A stretch of DNA of 64,000 nt from Hellea sp. (lineage in GTDB: Bacteria; Pseudomonadota; Alphaproteobacteria; Caulobacterales; Maricaulaceae), in the NCBI GenBank assembly GCA_029250925.1, contig JAQXEH010000058.1:1-64000 (forward strand). Direction: 5' to 3'. Of the stretch, positions 1 through 8,339 are shown one piece after another. Both the position numbers and the translations under genes were made by a program. The notes beneath the pieces were generated by a model, which searched no databases, was not told the DNA's origin, and was given only the letters and a program-made list of their open reading frames with translations. Positions within the stretch are counted from its first letter, which is position 1; the number at the start of each line of letters is the position of its first letter.

Positions 1-260
1 AGTGCGCCGTCTAGCTCTAAACGCCAGCTATTGCCTAAATTATAACCAAGGCCAAGTGATATAGCAACATCACCTTTGCTGTTCAGACCAGTTGCGTCGC
101 CAGCAGTAGTATCAAGACCACCAGATAATTCAATATCAGTATGAACGCCATATCCAGCGTTACCTCTGAGGTACCAACCAGACTCATCATGAGCGGTTGC
201 AAGTGATGGAATAGCCATCAAAGCAGTTGTTGCTGCTGCTACAAGAAGCCGTGACTTCAT
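1..260 (-). CDS. Outer-membrane beta-barrel protein (OmpA/Omp25-like), 3' end cut by window edge
   Basis: My own translation from the ATG at 258-260 gives 86 codons with no stop before the window edge, so the C-terminus is missing. Residues 1-23 form a typical signal peptide (basic MKSRLL, a hydrophobic Ala-rich core, cleavage near LATAHD). The mature start has the aromatic/Gly alternation of porin-like barrels (WYLRGNAGYG, then LGLGYNLGNSWRLELDG), as in the small OmpA-type and Omp25/31 barrels of alphaproteobacteria. A strong GGAGG ribosome site lies 6-7 bases upstream. Predicted location is the outer membrane. Exact family cannot be fixed from the N-terminal quarter alone. Confidence 0.75.
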   Translation of the reverse strand, partial: MKSRLLVAAATTALMAIPSLATAHDESGWYLRGNAGYGVHTDIELSGGLDTTAGDATGLNSKGDVAISLGLGYNLGNSWRLELDGA

Positions 261-274
261 TTTATTTCCTCCGT

Positions 275-290
275 AATGGTATAAACCATT
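275..290 (-). repeat. Inverted repeat in the leader of the outer-membrane protein gene
   Basis: AATGGT-ATAA-ACCATT is a perfect 6-bp inverted repeat with a 4-base loop. It ends about four bases before the GGAGG ribosome site, so in the mRNA it would fold a short hairpin next to the site. It could stabilise the transcript or tune initiation; a chance match in an AT-rich leader is also possible. The rest of 291-497 holds no gene. A perfect minus-strand TATAAT occurs at 455-460 but without a good -35 box. Confidence 0.35.
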
Positions 291-497
291 TTCAAGTTGT
301 GCGCATTGTACGCGTAATTAGCGGTTGTTTTTCTATATTCCCACTATGGTTAATTTTCCATTACAATAACTTTTATATAATAGCTACCCTTGGATAGAAC
401 TAATCGACATTTTTTAAAAAGCTTTTTTATAACTAGTTGCTAAAATGCATCACAATTATAGTGTACCAATTTCTACAACAATTTAACTGGAGTGTAA

Positions 498-573
498 TGG
501 TACGCCCGCACAGACTTGAACTGTGGACATCCTCATTAAAAGTGAGGCGCTCTACCAACTGAGCTACGGGCGC
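498..573 (-). tRNA. tRNA-Lys (anticodon UUU)
   Basis: The minus strand folds into a complete cloverleaf of 76 bases. The acceptor stem is GCGCCCG/CGGGCGT, the D arm has GCTC-AGTTGGTA-GAGC, the anticodon arm is CCTCA-CTTTTAA-TGAGG with TTT in the loop, and the T arm is CACAG-TTCAAGT-CTGTG. The discriminator is A and the CCA end is encoded at 498-500. The outermost acceptor pair is G-U. It sits downstream of tgt on the same strand but has its own likely promoter. Confidence 0.95.
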
Positions 574-604
574 ACAATACGTACATTATGTATAATATTC
601 CCGG

Positions 605-633
605 TATCTAGGGGCGTGACTAACCATCGTCAA
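605..633 (-). promoter_or_regulatory. Probable sigma-70-type promoter for tRNA-Lys
   Basis: On the minus strand TTGACG (628-633) is followed after exactly 17 bases by TAGATA (605-610), and the tRNA 5' end lies about 32 bases further on. The spacer ends in a GC-rich block (GCCCC), and a CCGGG lies just after the -10 box, as in many stable-RNA promoters. The -10 box is a weak match, so this is a prediction from spacing and position. Confidence 0.45.
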
Positions 634-672
634 GTCCAAAATGTGTGGCAAAATAAAATTATTTAAAGGCTT

Positions 673-1800
673 TTAGGTTTGAGTGTAATTTAAACGAAAA
701 TTAGTTATGAAAGAATCAAACTCACCACTACTTATGGCTACTCGCATTCTCGACATTAAATCTTGATAATAAGCAATATTATGCCAACTTAAGATCATTG
801 AGCCTAGTAATTCACCCGAACGCACTAGATGGTGAATATAAGCTTTTGTATAGTTATTGCTTGCGGGACAATCAATTTTTTCATCCAGGGGCGCTTGGTC
901 CTCACAATATTCAGCTTTTTTAATATTATATGGGCCAGTATCAGTCCACACTTGTCCATGCCGGCCTGATCTGGTTGGAATAACGCAATCAAACATGTCT
1001 ACCCCTCGAGCGACAGCTTCCACAAGGTCTATCGGTTTGCCAACCCCCATCAAATATCTAGGGCGGTCCGAAGGTAGATTTGGAATGGTAAAGTCAAGTG
1101 TTTTGCACATATTTTCATGCCCTTCACCTACAGCCAAACCACCAATTGCAAAGCCACCATAACCACCATTGAGTGTTTCTTTAACACATTCCTCAGCACT
1201 AACTCGACGTAGATCTTCAAAATTTGAACCCTGTATTATTGCAAATAAATTTTGGGTTTCCCTCTTACCAAATTTCTCTAAGGATCGCCTGCCCCACCTT
1301 AGAGATAGTTCCATCGATTTCTTTGCTAACTCATGGGATATTGGATAATCTGTACACTCATCAAGCTGCATACATATATCAGCACTTAACAAATCAGCCT
1401 GAATTTCAATAGATCTCTCTGGTGAGAGTAAATGCTTTGAACCATCTAAGTGACTTTGAAATTCAACGCCCTTCTCTGTCATTTTTCTAAGTTTAGAAAG
1501 TGACCAAACTTGAAATCCACCTGAGTCAGTCAAAATAGGTCCACTCCAGCCAGAAAACTCATGTAATCCTCCTAATTTTTTTACTCTCTCAGCCCCAGGT
1601 CTAAGCATTAAGTGATAAGTGTTTCCCAATATTATATCCGAACCAGCACCAGCTACCTGGTCCATATATAGACCCTTAACTGTTCCAGCTGTTCCGACAG
1701 GCATAAAGGCAGGAGTCATAATATTACCACGAGATGTTTGAAGTACCCCTGATCTTGCGCCACCATCTTTAGATAAAATATCGAATGGAAATTTCGTCAT
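673..1800 (-). CDS. tgt: Queuine tRNA-ribosyltransferase (tRNA-guanine transglycosylase)
   Basis: Exchanges the wobble guanine of GUN-anticodon tRNAs for the queuosine precursor preQ1. The 375-residue product has the TIM-barrel hallmarks TDSGGFQVWSL (general acid/base Asp) and FDCVIPTRSGRHG (nucleophile Asp). I chose the ATG at 1798-1800 because it forms an ATGA overlap with the queA stop and gives the family-typical start MTKFPFDI; an ATG 21 bases upstream (1821) is also in frame. The structural zinc site is degenerate: aligned to the CxCxxC...H pattern of Zymomonas TGT, residues are I309, C311, S314 and H340, so two of three cysteines are gone. The rest of the fold is intact, so it may still be active. 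Last gene of the coaD-queA operon. Confidence 0.95.
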   Translation of the reverse strand: MTKFPFDILSKDGGARSGVLQTSRGNIMTPAFMPVGTAGTVKGLYMDQVAGAGSDIILGNTYHLMLRPGAERVKKLGGLHEFSGWSGPILTDSGGFQVWSLSKLRKMTEKGVEFQSHLDGSKHLLSPERSIEIQADLLSADICMQLDECTDYPISHELAKKSMELSLRWGRRSLEKFGKRETQNLFAIIQGSNFEDLRRVSAEECVKETLNGGYGGFAIGGLAVGEGHENMCKTLDFTIPNLPSDRPRYLMGVGKPIDLVEAVARGVDMFDCVIPTRSGRHGQVWTDTGPYNIKKAEYCEDQAPLDEKIDCPASNNYTKAYIHHLVRSGELLGSMILSWHNIAYYQDLMSRMRVAISSGEFDSFITNFRLNYTQT

Positions 1801-2867
1801 TTTAGCGTCTCTGATTTCCATAAAAGGCTTGTATCACCATAACTATAAAATCGGTATTTGTTTTTTATTGCATATAAATAAGCAAATTTCATATTTTTTA
1901 ATCCAGACAGAGCACTTACGAGCATAAATAAAGTAGATCTAGGTAAATGAAAATTTGTCATAAGTCCGTCTATTATCTCGAATTTAAAGCCAGGAGTTAT
2001 AAAAATATTTGTTTGGTCGGCAAGCTTTGTTACGATACCCTTTCTTGCAGAGGACTCCAGGGCTCGTAAAGTAGTGGTACCAACTGCTACTATCCGCCTG
2101 CCCTCGGATTTAGCAGAATTTATACGCTTTGCTGTATCAGGAGGTATCTCATACCACTCAGTGTGCATGTGATGGTCTTTAGTATCCTCAGTTTTTACAG
2201 GTAAGAATGTTCCAGCACTTACATGCAAAGTAAGTCGTTCGATTTGAATTCCTCTTAAATTTAATTCCTTGAATAATGTATCAGTAAAATGGAGTCCTGC
2301 AGTTGGAGCGGCAACAGAGCCGGAATTTTCGGAGGCATAAATAGTTTGATAGTCATTTACATCACTGTCGTCTACAGGTCTCTTACGTGAAATATATGGA
2401 GGTATAGGAGGTTTTCCAAACTTATCTATTGCTTTTGTCAGTGCAATGCCACTCATATTAAATCTTAGCCCTATGTCACCGTTTTGTAATTTATCATAAA
2501 CCACTGCATGAAAATCATCAGAAAAGTATACAATATCATCAACTTTCAGTCGTTTGGCTGGACGAATGAATGCACGCCATTCATTCTTAGATACTAATGT
2601 ATGAAGATTAATATTTAGATTAACATCCCCCCCTCCACCATAATCTCGTGCTTTTCTAGTTCCATTGAGGGCAGCATGAAGAACTCTAGTTTCATTTATT
2701 ACAAGCACGTCACCTCTTAGCAGCAACCCTGGTAAGTCTTTGACACAATAATCAAGCAGTTCACCTGCTCTCGAAACTTGTAATAGTTTTGCACTATCTT
2801 TTGGCGAAGCTGGCCTAAGAGCTATACGTTCTTCAGGTAAATCAAAATCAAAATCACAAACTTTCAT
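1797..2867 (-). CDS. queA: S-adenosylmethionine:tRNA ribosyltransferase-isomerase
   Basis: Transfers and isomerises the ribose of AdoMet onto preQ1 in tRNA, making epoxyqueuosine. The 356-residue protein matches the family end to end: N-terminal DFDFDLPEERIALRPASPKD, then PPYISR, the signature PTAGLHFT, HVSAGTFLPV, VGTTTLRALES and, near the C-terminus, NFHLPRSTLFMLVSA. Its stop overlaps the start of tgt (ATGA), which acts in the preceding step on the same tRNAs, so the two are translationally coupled. The next upstream gene, a cyclophilin, ends 48 bases away. Confidence 0.97.
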   Translation of the reverse strand: MKVCDFDFDLPEERIALRPASPKDSAKLLQVSRAGELLDYCVKDLPGLLLRGDVLVINETRVLHAALNGTRKARDYGGGGDVNLNINLHTLVSKNEWRAFIRPAKRLKVDDIVYFSDDFHAVVYDKLQNGDIGLRFNMSGIALTKAIDKFGKPPIPPYISRKRPVDDSDVNDYQTIYASENSGSVAAPTAGLHFTDTLFKELNLRGIQIERLTLHVSAGTFLPVKTEDTKDHHMHTEWYEIPPDTAKRINSAKSEGRRIVAVGTTTLRALESSARKGIVTKLADQTNIFITPGFKFEIIDGLMTNFHLPRSTLFMLVSALSGLKNMKFAYLYAIKNKYRFYSYGDTSLLWKSETLK

Positions 2868-2915
2868 ACTATTGATTTTTTCTTTGAATTATAAAATAGA
2901 GATAAAGTTAAGTAA

Positions 2916-3374
2916 TTAAAGGACGGTCGCCTTTGTTATTTTTCCTGGGTATCTAGGTGGCTCGCCTTTTGGAAGGGCATGAACAAGGTCCATTCCACTT
3001 TCAACTTCTCCCCAGACGGTATATTGCCCGTCCAAGAAAGTTGCATCATCCAAGCAGATAAAAAATTGACTAGACGCCGAATTTGGATTTTGTGACCTAG
3101 CCATTGAGCAAACACCTTCGATATGAGGGTGTTTCGAAAATTCAGCCGGTATATTATCTTTAGCTCCACCCATACCTGTTCCGTTAGGGCATCCACCTTG
3201 TGCCATAAAACCATTAATAACTCTATGAAATGTGAGACCGTCATAAAAACCTTCTCTAGCTAGTCTTGTGATCTGTTCGACATGCTTTGGAGCCAAATCA
3301 GGTCGTAATAAAATAGTTACTTCTCCATTTTTTCCATCATTGGCATCGATATTTAATATAAGTTTTTCAGTCAT
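2916..3374 (-). CDS. ppiB: Cytosolic cyclophilin-type peptidyl-prolyl cis-trans isomerase
   Basis: A compact 152-residue cyclophilin without a signal peptide, so probably cytosolic. Active-site signatures are FHRVI (49-53, catalytic R51), FMAQGG (56-61), SMARSQNPNSASSQFFI and the closing GQYTVWGEV. It catalyses proline isomerisation during folding. Its ATG overlaps the stop of the upstream, exported cyclophilin by four bases (ATGA), giving a tandem cyclophilin pair behind coaD, a common arrangement in alphaproteobacteria. The symbol is by similarity only. Confidence 0.93.
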   Translation of the reverse strand: MTEKLILNIDANDGKNGEVTILLRPDLAPKHVEQITRLAREGFYDGLTFHRVINGFMAQGGCPNGTGMGGAKDNIPAEFSKHPHIEGVCSMARSQNPNSASSQFFICLDDATFLDGQYTVWGEVESGMDLVHALPKGEPPRYPGKITKATVL

Positions 3375-4282
3375 TGTTTTTCCTGTTTTATACGGGTTGG
3401 AATTCGAATATCACAAACGTCTGGAGTTGATCCTTCAGTTTCTTTGAGCTTACTTAAATAATTTTTAAAAAATATGCTATTTGTTTTTAAAATTTGAAAA
3501 TTTACTCTTTCACTGTGGGGAACATCAGAAGCTAGGCGAACCTTTTTCATAATATCGGGAATAAAACTAGCATTATCACTTTTTGAACCCACCTTGATTT
3601 TTGTTAAATGCTCATGACCAATTAATGTATTGCCCCAAATTGAATATTTTGCGTTTAGATGGTCTGCAATATCACGCATCAAAAAAAACTGGCTGTTGGC
3701 AGTATTTGGCTCTGTGCTACGAGCCATAGATGTTACCCCCTTACAATGTAAACCATAAGCTGATACCATGCCATCTCTTGTAAACATGGCCTGAACAATA
3801 GGCTGAGTAGCTACAGGTAACGCCTTGTAAAACCCGACCGGTATTTTTTTTGAACCCAATTGCTTTGAACCAGTTAATGAAACGGGCATTAAATCTGATC
3901 TTCTAAAAGTAAATTCACCTATTAAGTCAGGCAAATCTGAACCACCCGTACCATCGCCCCTTGGGTCGCCAGTCTGGTTCATAAACCCTTCAACAACTCT
4001 GTGAAAGGCAATGTAATCATAAAAGTTCCGACGAGTTAACTCTTTGATGCGCGCTACATGGTTGGGTGCTATTTCTGGGTACAGCTCTATTATGACTCTA
4101 CCATACTCAAGATCTATATATAGTATGTTCTCTGGATTTGGGCTTCTCCATGCTTCATCGGGAATGTCTTCTTTATTAAAAATAACTGAAACTTCAGAAT
4201 TTTCTGTTATTGAATCAGTAGCGCCAGCTGCGGGATAAACAAAAATTAAAAATAAGAACAATAAACTTATGTATTTGGTCAT
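3371..4282 (-). CDS. Exported cyclophilin-type peptidyl-prolyl cis-trans isomerase
   Basis: This 303-residue protein starts with a signal peptide (MTKYISLLFLFLIFVYPAAGA, cleavage around residue 20) and then a linker. The cyclophilin domain shows FHRVV (93-97), FMNQTGD (100-106), GVTSMARS and NSQFFLMRD. Compared with the cytosolic neighbour it carries an insert of about 60 residues between FMNQTGD and GVTSMAR and a C-terminal extension of about 60 residues, a layout seen in periplasmic cyclophilins of this class. It overlaps coaD upstream and the second cyclophilin downstream by four bases each. It probably folds envelope proteins. Confidence 0.92.
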   Translation of the reverse strand: MTKYISLLFLFLIFVYPAAGATDSITENSEVSVIFNKEDIPDEAWRSPNPENILYIDLEYGRVIIELYPEIAPNHVARIKELTRRNFYDYIAFHRVVEGFMNQTGDPRGDGTGGSDLPDLIGEFTFRRSDLMPVSLTGSKQLGSKKIPVGFYKALPVATQPIVQAMFTRDGMVSAYGLHCKGVTSMARSTEPNTANSQFFLMRDIADHLNAKYSIWGNTLIGHEHLTKIKVGSKSDNASFIPDIMKKVRLASDVPHSERVNFQILKTNSIFFKNYLSKLKETEGSTPDVCDIRIPTRIKQEKQ

Positions 4283-4770
4283 GTAAACTTATCTTTCAGA
4301 CGGTATTCCACTTCTGGTGTTACAAACTGTGAAACATTTCCTCCAAGCCTAGCTATTTCTTTTACCAATCTAGAAGCAATCGTTTGGTATTGAGGGTCAG
4401 CCATTAAAAATACAGTTTCGATATTAGGATTTAAACGATCATTCATTCCTGCCATTTGAAATTCATATTCAAAATCAGATACAGCTCTTAAGCCCCGAAC
4501 TATCATTGTAGCACCCACTTGTTCAGTGTAATGAATTAATAAGCCCTCAAAAGGTTTTACCTCGACTTCTATTCTCTCGCGAAATGGCGATACTACATTT
4601 TCAACCATTTCAACACGCTCATCAAGAGAAAATAAAGGGTTTTTATTACGATTTATAGCAACAGCAACTACCAACTTATCACATAGTGTACTGGCCCTTT
4701 TTAGAATATCCAAGTGACCGAGTGTCATTGGATCAAAAGTTCCTGGATAAAGTGCTATTCTTTTTGTCAT
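4279..4770 (-). CDS. coaD: Phosphopantetheine adenylyltransferase
   Basis: Makes dephospho-CoA from 4'-phosphopantetheine and ATP, the penultimate step of CoA synthesis. The 163-residue sequence shows YPGTFDPMTLGH with the nucleotidyltransferase TxGH motif at 16-19, the substrate-contact segment VRGLRAVSDFEYEFQM, and the late IASRLVKEIA motif. Length and motifs are normal. It is the first gene of a tightly overlapping operon with two cyclophilins, queA and tgt, starting 64 bases after the gor stop. gyrA, often the upstream neighbour in this group, is not here. Confidence 0.97.
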   Translation of the reverse strand: MTKRIALYPGTFDPMTLGHLDILKRASTLCDKLVVAVAINRNKNPLFSLDERVEMVENVVSPFRERIEVEVKPFEGLLIHYTEQVGATMIVRGLRAVSDFEYEFQMAGMNDRLNPNIETVFLMADPQYQTIASRLVKEIARLGGNVSQFVTPEVEYRLKDKFT

Positions 4771-4834
4771 AAATATGAACTTACAGGTTAGATATATTAA
4801 AATCTAGATAGAATTAAAGCAAATCGGGCTAAAT

Positions 4835-6193
4835 TTAAACTCGTTGCCTTAAAGTTACTATTTCTTCTGCTAACGTTGGATGAACAGCACAGGTGTTATC
4901 AAAATCAGCCTTTGTTAAGCCTGCTTTTACACAAATACCTAAAATTTGAATAATTTCCGGACTATCATCGCCAATAATATGGACTCCAATAATTTTTCCC
5001 TTTGCTGATTCAGTTATTAATTTTATAAAACACTTATCTTCCTTTCCGCTAAGAATATTCTTCATCGGACGAAAGGTTGTTTCATAAACCATAATATTGT
5101 CACCATAGATCTCCCTGGCTTGAAGTTCATTCAAACCTACCACCCCAATGGGAGGACGTGTGAACACAGCACTTGCTATATTTCTGTGGTCATATTCTAC
5201 TGGCTTTGATCCATAAATAGTTTCGATAAATGCCTGTGCCTCTCGGATAGCCACTGGAGTTAAGTTTATTCGATTAGTAACGTCGCCAACTGCATATATA
5301 TTTTCAGCAGTAGTTTTAGAAAATTCATCTACAATAATGCTTCCTATGGTATCAGTTTGTACGCCTACCCTTTCGAGTCCTAACTTTGATGTGTAGGGCC
5401 GGCGTCCCGTCGCCATGAATACCAAGTCAGCGGTAATTATTGTACCATCATCAAAATGCGTATCGTAAGAATTACCATCTACATTAATTTTTATGGGTGA
5501 AATATTAAAGCGAACATCAATACCATTAGCTTTCTGATGAATACCTACATGAAGTCGAATATCTTCATCAAAACCATTTAGTAAATGTTTACCTCTATAT
5601 GCTTGGGTAGTTTTTACTCCAAGCCCAGAAAAAATACTAGCAAATTCCGAGGCTATATAACCACCACCAATTATTAAAATAGACGATGGTAATTTCTCAA
5701 GAACAAAGGCGTCATCAGAAATTATCGCATGTTCTACGCCTGATATATCAGGGGACCAAGGCCGACCACCAACAGCAATCAGTATTGTATCAGCGGAAAT
5801 TTTTTTCTTACTTGATGTTAATATCACTGTGTTTTTATCAATAAACTCTGCACGTTCATTATATACAACTGCACCATTTTTTTTCAAAATATTAGAATAG
5901 ATGTTTGATAAACGATCCACTTCTTTTTGAATGGAGTCTCTTAACTTTTTCCAGTTAAAATCTAAATTTTCATATGACCACCCATATTTTCTGCTTGATT
6001 CAATAGAAGAGCCATATTCTGCCCCGTAAACTAAATATTTTTTTGGTACACATCCTCTAACTACGCAGGTCCCTCCAGGTTTACTTTCTTCAGCTATAGC
6101 AACTTTTTTTCCCATTTGTGCAGCGAGCCTAGCCGCGCGTACACCACCAGACCCTGCACCTATTACAAAGAGATCATAATCAAATTTTGACAT
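4835..6193 (-). CDS. gor: Glutathione-disulfide reductase
   Basis: Reduces glutathione disulfide with NADPH. The 452-residue flavoprotein begins with the FAD dinucleotide motif VIGAGSGGVRAA, then the redox disulfide GTCVVRGCVPKK (C43, C48). The second nucleotide-binding motif GGGYIASEFASIF is followed by an Arg (AYRGKHL) of the kind that favours NADPH over NADH. The ATG motif (MATGRRP), the FAD motif YAVGDV and the C-terminal catalytic pair HPTLAEE (H438, E443) are all present. It follows rpiA by 14 bases, so glmU-rpiA-gor probably form one transcript. rpiA could help supply NADPH through the pentose phosphate pathway, but that link is only inferred. Confidence 0.94.
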   Translation of the reverse strand: MSKFDYDLFVIGAGSGGVRAARLAAQMGKKVAIAEESKPGGTCVVRGCVPKKYLVYGAEYGSSIESSRKYGWSYENLDFNWKKLRDSIQKEVDRLSNIYSNILKKNGAVVYNERAEFIDKNTVILTSSKKKISADTILIAVGGRPWSPDISGVEHAIISDDAFVLEKLPSSILIIGGGYIASEFASIFSGLGVKTTQAYRGKHLLNGFDEDIRLHVGIHQKANGIDVRFNISPIKINVDGNSYDTHFDDGTIITADLVFMATGRRPYTSKLGLERVGVQTDTIGSIIVDEFSKTTAENIYAVGDVTNRINLTPVAIREAQAFIETIYGSKPVEYDHRNIASAVFTRPPIGVVGLNELQAREIYGDNIMVYETTFRPMKNILSGKEDKCFIKLITESAKGKIIGVHIIGDDSPEIIQILGICVKAGLTKADFDNTCAVHPTLAEEIVTLRQRV

Positions 6194-6207
6194 TGATATT
6201 TTATTCC

Positions 6208-6906
6208 TTAGTTTTTTTCCATGACTTTGGCATGGTTTTCAAAGCCTACAATAATTATACTAGCTAGATCCACAAATAGGCCATGTTCCATTACACCAGG
6301 AATTTTTGATAATAGAAAAGCTGTTTCGGCAGGGTCTGGAATTTTTTTACAACTACAATCAAGTAAAAAGTGACCACCATCAGTTATTAACGGACCACCT
6401 CCATTTATTTTTTGTCTCAAGACAGTTACGGCACTTTCACAACCACTGTTAACTAATGCATTATATATTTTTTCAGCAGTGAGAGCTATTGCAAAGGGGT
6501 CTACTTCAATTGGCAATGGATATTCACCTAAAGTATCAACAATCTTACTATCATCTGCTATCACAATCATTTTATCAGAGGCATGAGCTATTATTTTTTC
6601 TCGAAGCAAACAAGCACCTCCGCCCTTGATAAGTGAAAACCCTGGGTCAACCTCATCAGCTCCATCAATTGTCAATTGAATACTACTTACTTTATCTGGT
6701 TCAATTAAAGGTACGCCATTTTCAATTGCTACAGCCTCCGTCCGTTTTGATGTTGGAACCCCTATAATTTCCATTCCATCGGCCACTAGCAATCCTAAAT
6801 GTTTTATAAATATCTCTGCCGTAGAACCCGATCCTAAGCCTAAGGTCATCCCATCTTCAATATACTCCAAGGCAGCAAGCGCAGCGTTTTCCTTAGTGAT
6901 TTGCAT
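6208..6906 (-). CDS. rpiA: Ribose-5-phosphate isomerase A
   Basis: Interconverts ribose-5-phosphate and ribulose-5-phosphate. The 232-residue protein carries the family motifs GLGSGSTAEIF (23-33), TIDGADEVD with the catalytic acidic residues, the phosphate loop KGGGACLLREK, and a C-terminal GVMEHGLFVDLA. The ATG overlaps the glmU stop by one base (TAATG), indicating coupled translation. All key residues are present and length is typical. Confidence 0.97.
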   Translation of the reverse strand: MQITKENAALAALEYIEDGMTLGLGSGSTAEIFIKHLGLLVADGMEIIGVPTSKRTEAVAIENGVPLIEPDKVSSIQLTIDGADEVDPGFSLIKGGGACLLREKIIAHASDKMIVIADDSKIVDTLGEYPLPIEVDPFAIALTAEKIYNALVNSGCESAVTVLRQKINGGGPLITDGGHFLLDCSCKKIPDPAETAFLLSKIPGVMEHGLFVDLASIIIVGFENHAKVMEKN

Positions 6907-8249
6907 TAGTTACTTTTCTTTCTTTTTATTTGGGCTTTCCGGAATCTATGCGCCCAATCTATTTTAATGACTTGCTTTGCCCTTGCTAAAGCTAGTGAAC
7001 CTGATGGTACATCGTCAGTTATTACACCTCCACTTCCTAAAAATGCCTGGTCACCAATTTTTATTGGCGCGACTAAAGATGAATTAGTACCAACAAAAAC
7101 ATTTTTTCCTATTATGGTTTTATACTTTTTGTAACCATCATAATTACATGTTATGGTTCCAGCACCTATATTACAGTTTTCACCAATTTCTGCATCACCT
7201 ATATATGACAAGTGGTTGACCTTAGTTCCCGCATGTATTTGAACATTCTTAGTTTCAACAAAATTTCCTACTTTGGTATTCTCACCCAAAACGGAACCTC
7301 GTCGAAGCCTTGCAAAGGGGCCTACTTTGGATCCTGTGGATATAAATGATCCTTCAATATCACAAAAAGGATAAATAATTGCTCCTGAGGAAATCTTAAC
7401 ATCGAGCCCAAATACAACGTTTGCAGCTATATCTGCATCTCTTTCAATAATTGTATCATAAGAGAAATAAACTGACGATGGGTCACGCAAAGTAACGCCT
7501 GCCTCCATTGCGTTATTTCTCATTCGAGCTTGGAAAGACTTTTCGGCCAAGGCTAGGTCTTTTCTGGAATTAACACCTAAAACCTCATGCTCAGGAGCCA
7601 TAACAAAAGTTGAGACCTTTCCCTCTTTAGACATAATTTTTATCATATCAGTAAGGTAATATTCACCCTTGGTATTCTCATTATCAATTTTTTTGAGGGT
7701 TTCGTGAAATTCCTCTGAAGAAAATGCTATAATGCCGCTATTACAGAGGCTTATTAAAAGTTGATCAGGGCGAGCCTCTTTAGCTTCAACAATCGCAGTT
7801 AACCTATCTCCCTCAGTTATTAACCTTCCATAACTATTCGGTTCACTTGTATTAAAACCTAAAACCACAGCTGAGGGTTTATCCTCGAGACTAGTAAAGA
7901 CTTTTTCTATTGTTTCTATTTGAATTAATGGAGTATCTGCATATAAAACCATAATATTACCAGAAAAATCTCCTAGTATTTCTTCAGCGGCCATAACAGC
8001 GTTTGCTGTTCCCAGTTGTTGTTGCTGAATTGCAATATCAAGACCAAGGTTTTTTGCAGCTTCTTTAACATCATCATTATCGCTGCCAACAACACATATT
8101 GCTCTTGAAACATTTGCTGCTCGAGCCAAAGATGCAGACCATGCAAGCATAGATTGACCTCCAACACAATGTAGGACCTTTGACTGCGAAGAGTTCATAC
8201 GTGATGATTTACCCGCAGCTAATATGATAGCAGCTCTTTTTTGGCCCAT
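6906..8249 (-). CDS. glmU: Bifunctional UDP-N-acetylglucosamine pyrophosphorylase / glucosamine-1-phosphate N-acetyltransferase
   Basis: Makes UDP-GlcNAc for peptidoglycan and lipid A. The N-terminal uridylyltransferase half has LAAGKSSRMNS (10-20), QQQLGTANAV, YADTPLI and the GEYYLTD segment. The C-terminal half is a left-handed beta-helix of hexapeptide repeats ending with HLSYIGDAEIGENCNIGAGT, NYDGYKK and FVGTNSSLVAP, the acetyl-CoA and acceptor sites. Total length 447 residues is normal. It is the first gene of glmU-rpiA-gor and is divergent from gph across 90 bases. Confidence 0.97.
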   Translation of the reverse strand: MGQKRAAIILAAGKSSRMNSSQSKVLHCVGGQSMLAWSASLARAANVSRAICVVGSDNDDVKEAAKNLGLDIAIQQQQLGTANAVMAAEEILGDFSGNIMVLYADTPLIQIETIEKVFTSLEDKPSAVVLGFNTSEPNSYGRLITEGDRLTAIVEAKEARPDQLLISLCNSGIIAFSSEEFHETLKKIDNENTKGEYYLTDMIKIMSKEGKVSTFVMAPEHEVLGVNSRKDLALAEKSFQARMRNNAMEAGVTLRDPSSVYFSYDTIIERDADIAANVVFGLDVKISSGAIIYPFCDIEGSFISTGSKVGPFARLRRGSVLGENTKVGNFVETKNVQIHAGTKVNHLSYIGDAEIGENCNIGAGTITCNYDGYKKYKTIIGKNVFVGTNSSLVAPIKIGDQAFLGSGGVITDDVPSGSLALARAKQVIKIDWAHRFRKAQIKRKKSN

Positions 8250-8339
8250 AAAGCACTCTCCCAGATGATTCGACGGCGTTGACTTATTTTAACATTAAAC
8301 CATGATAACTAAGAACGCGATTCTATTTATAGGAAATAT

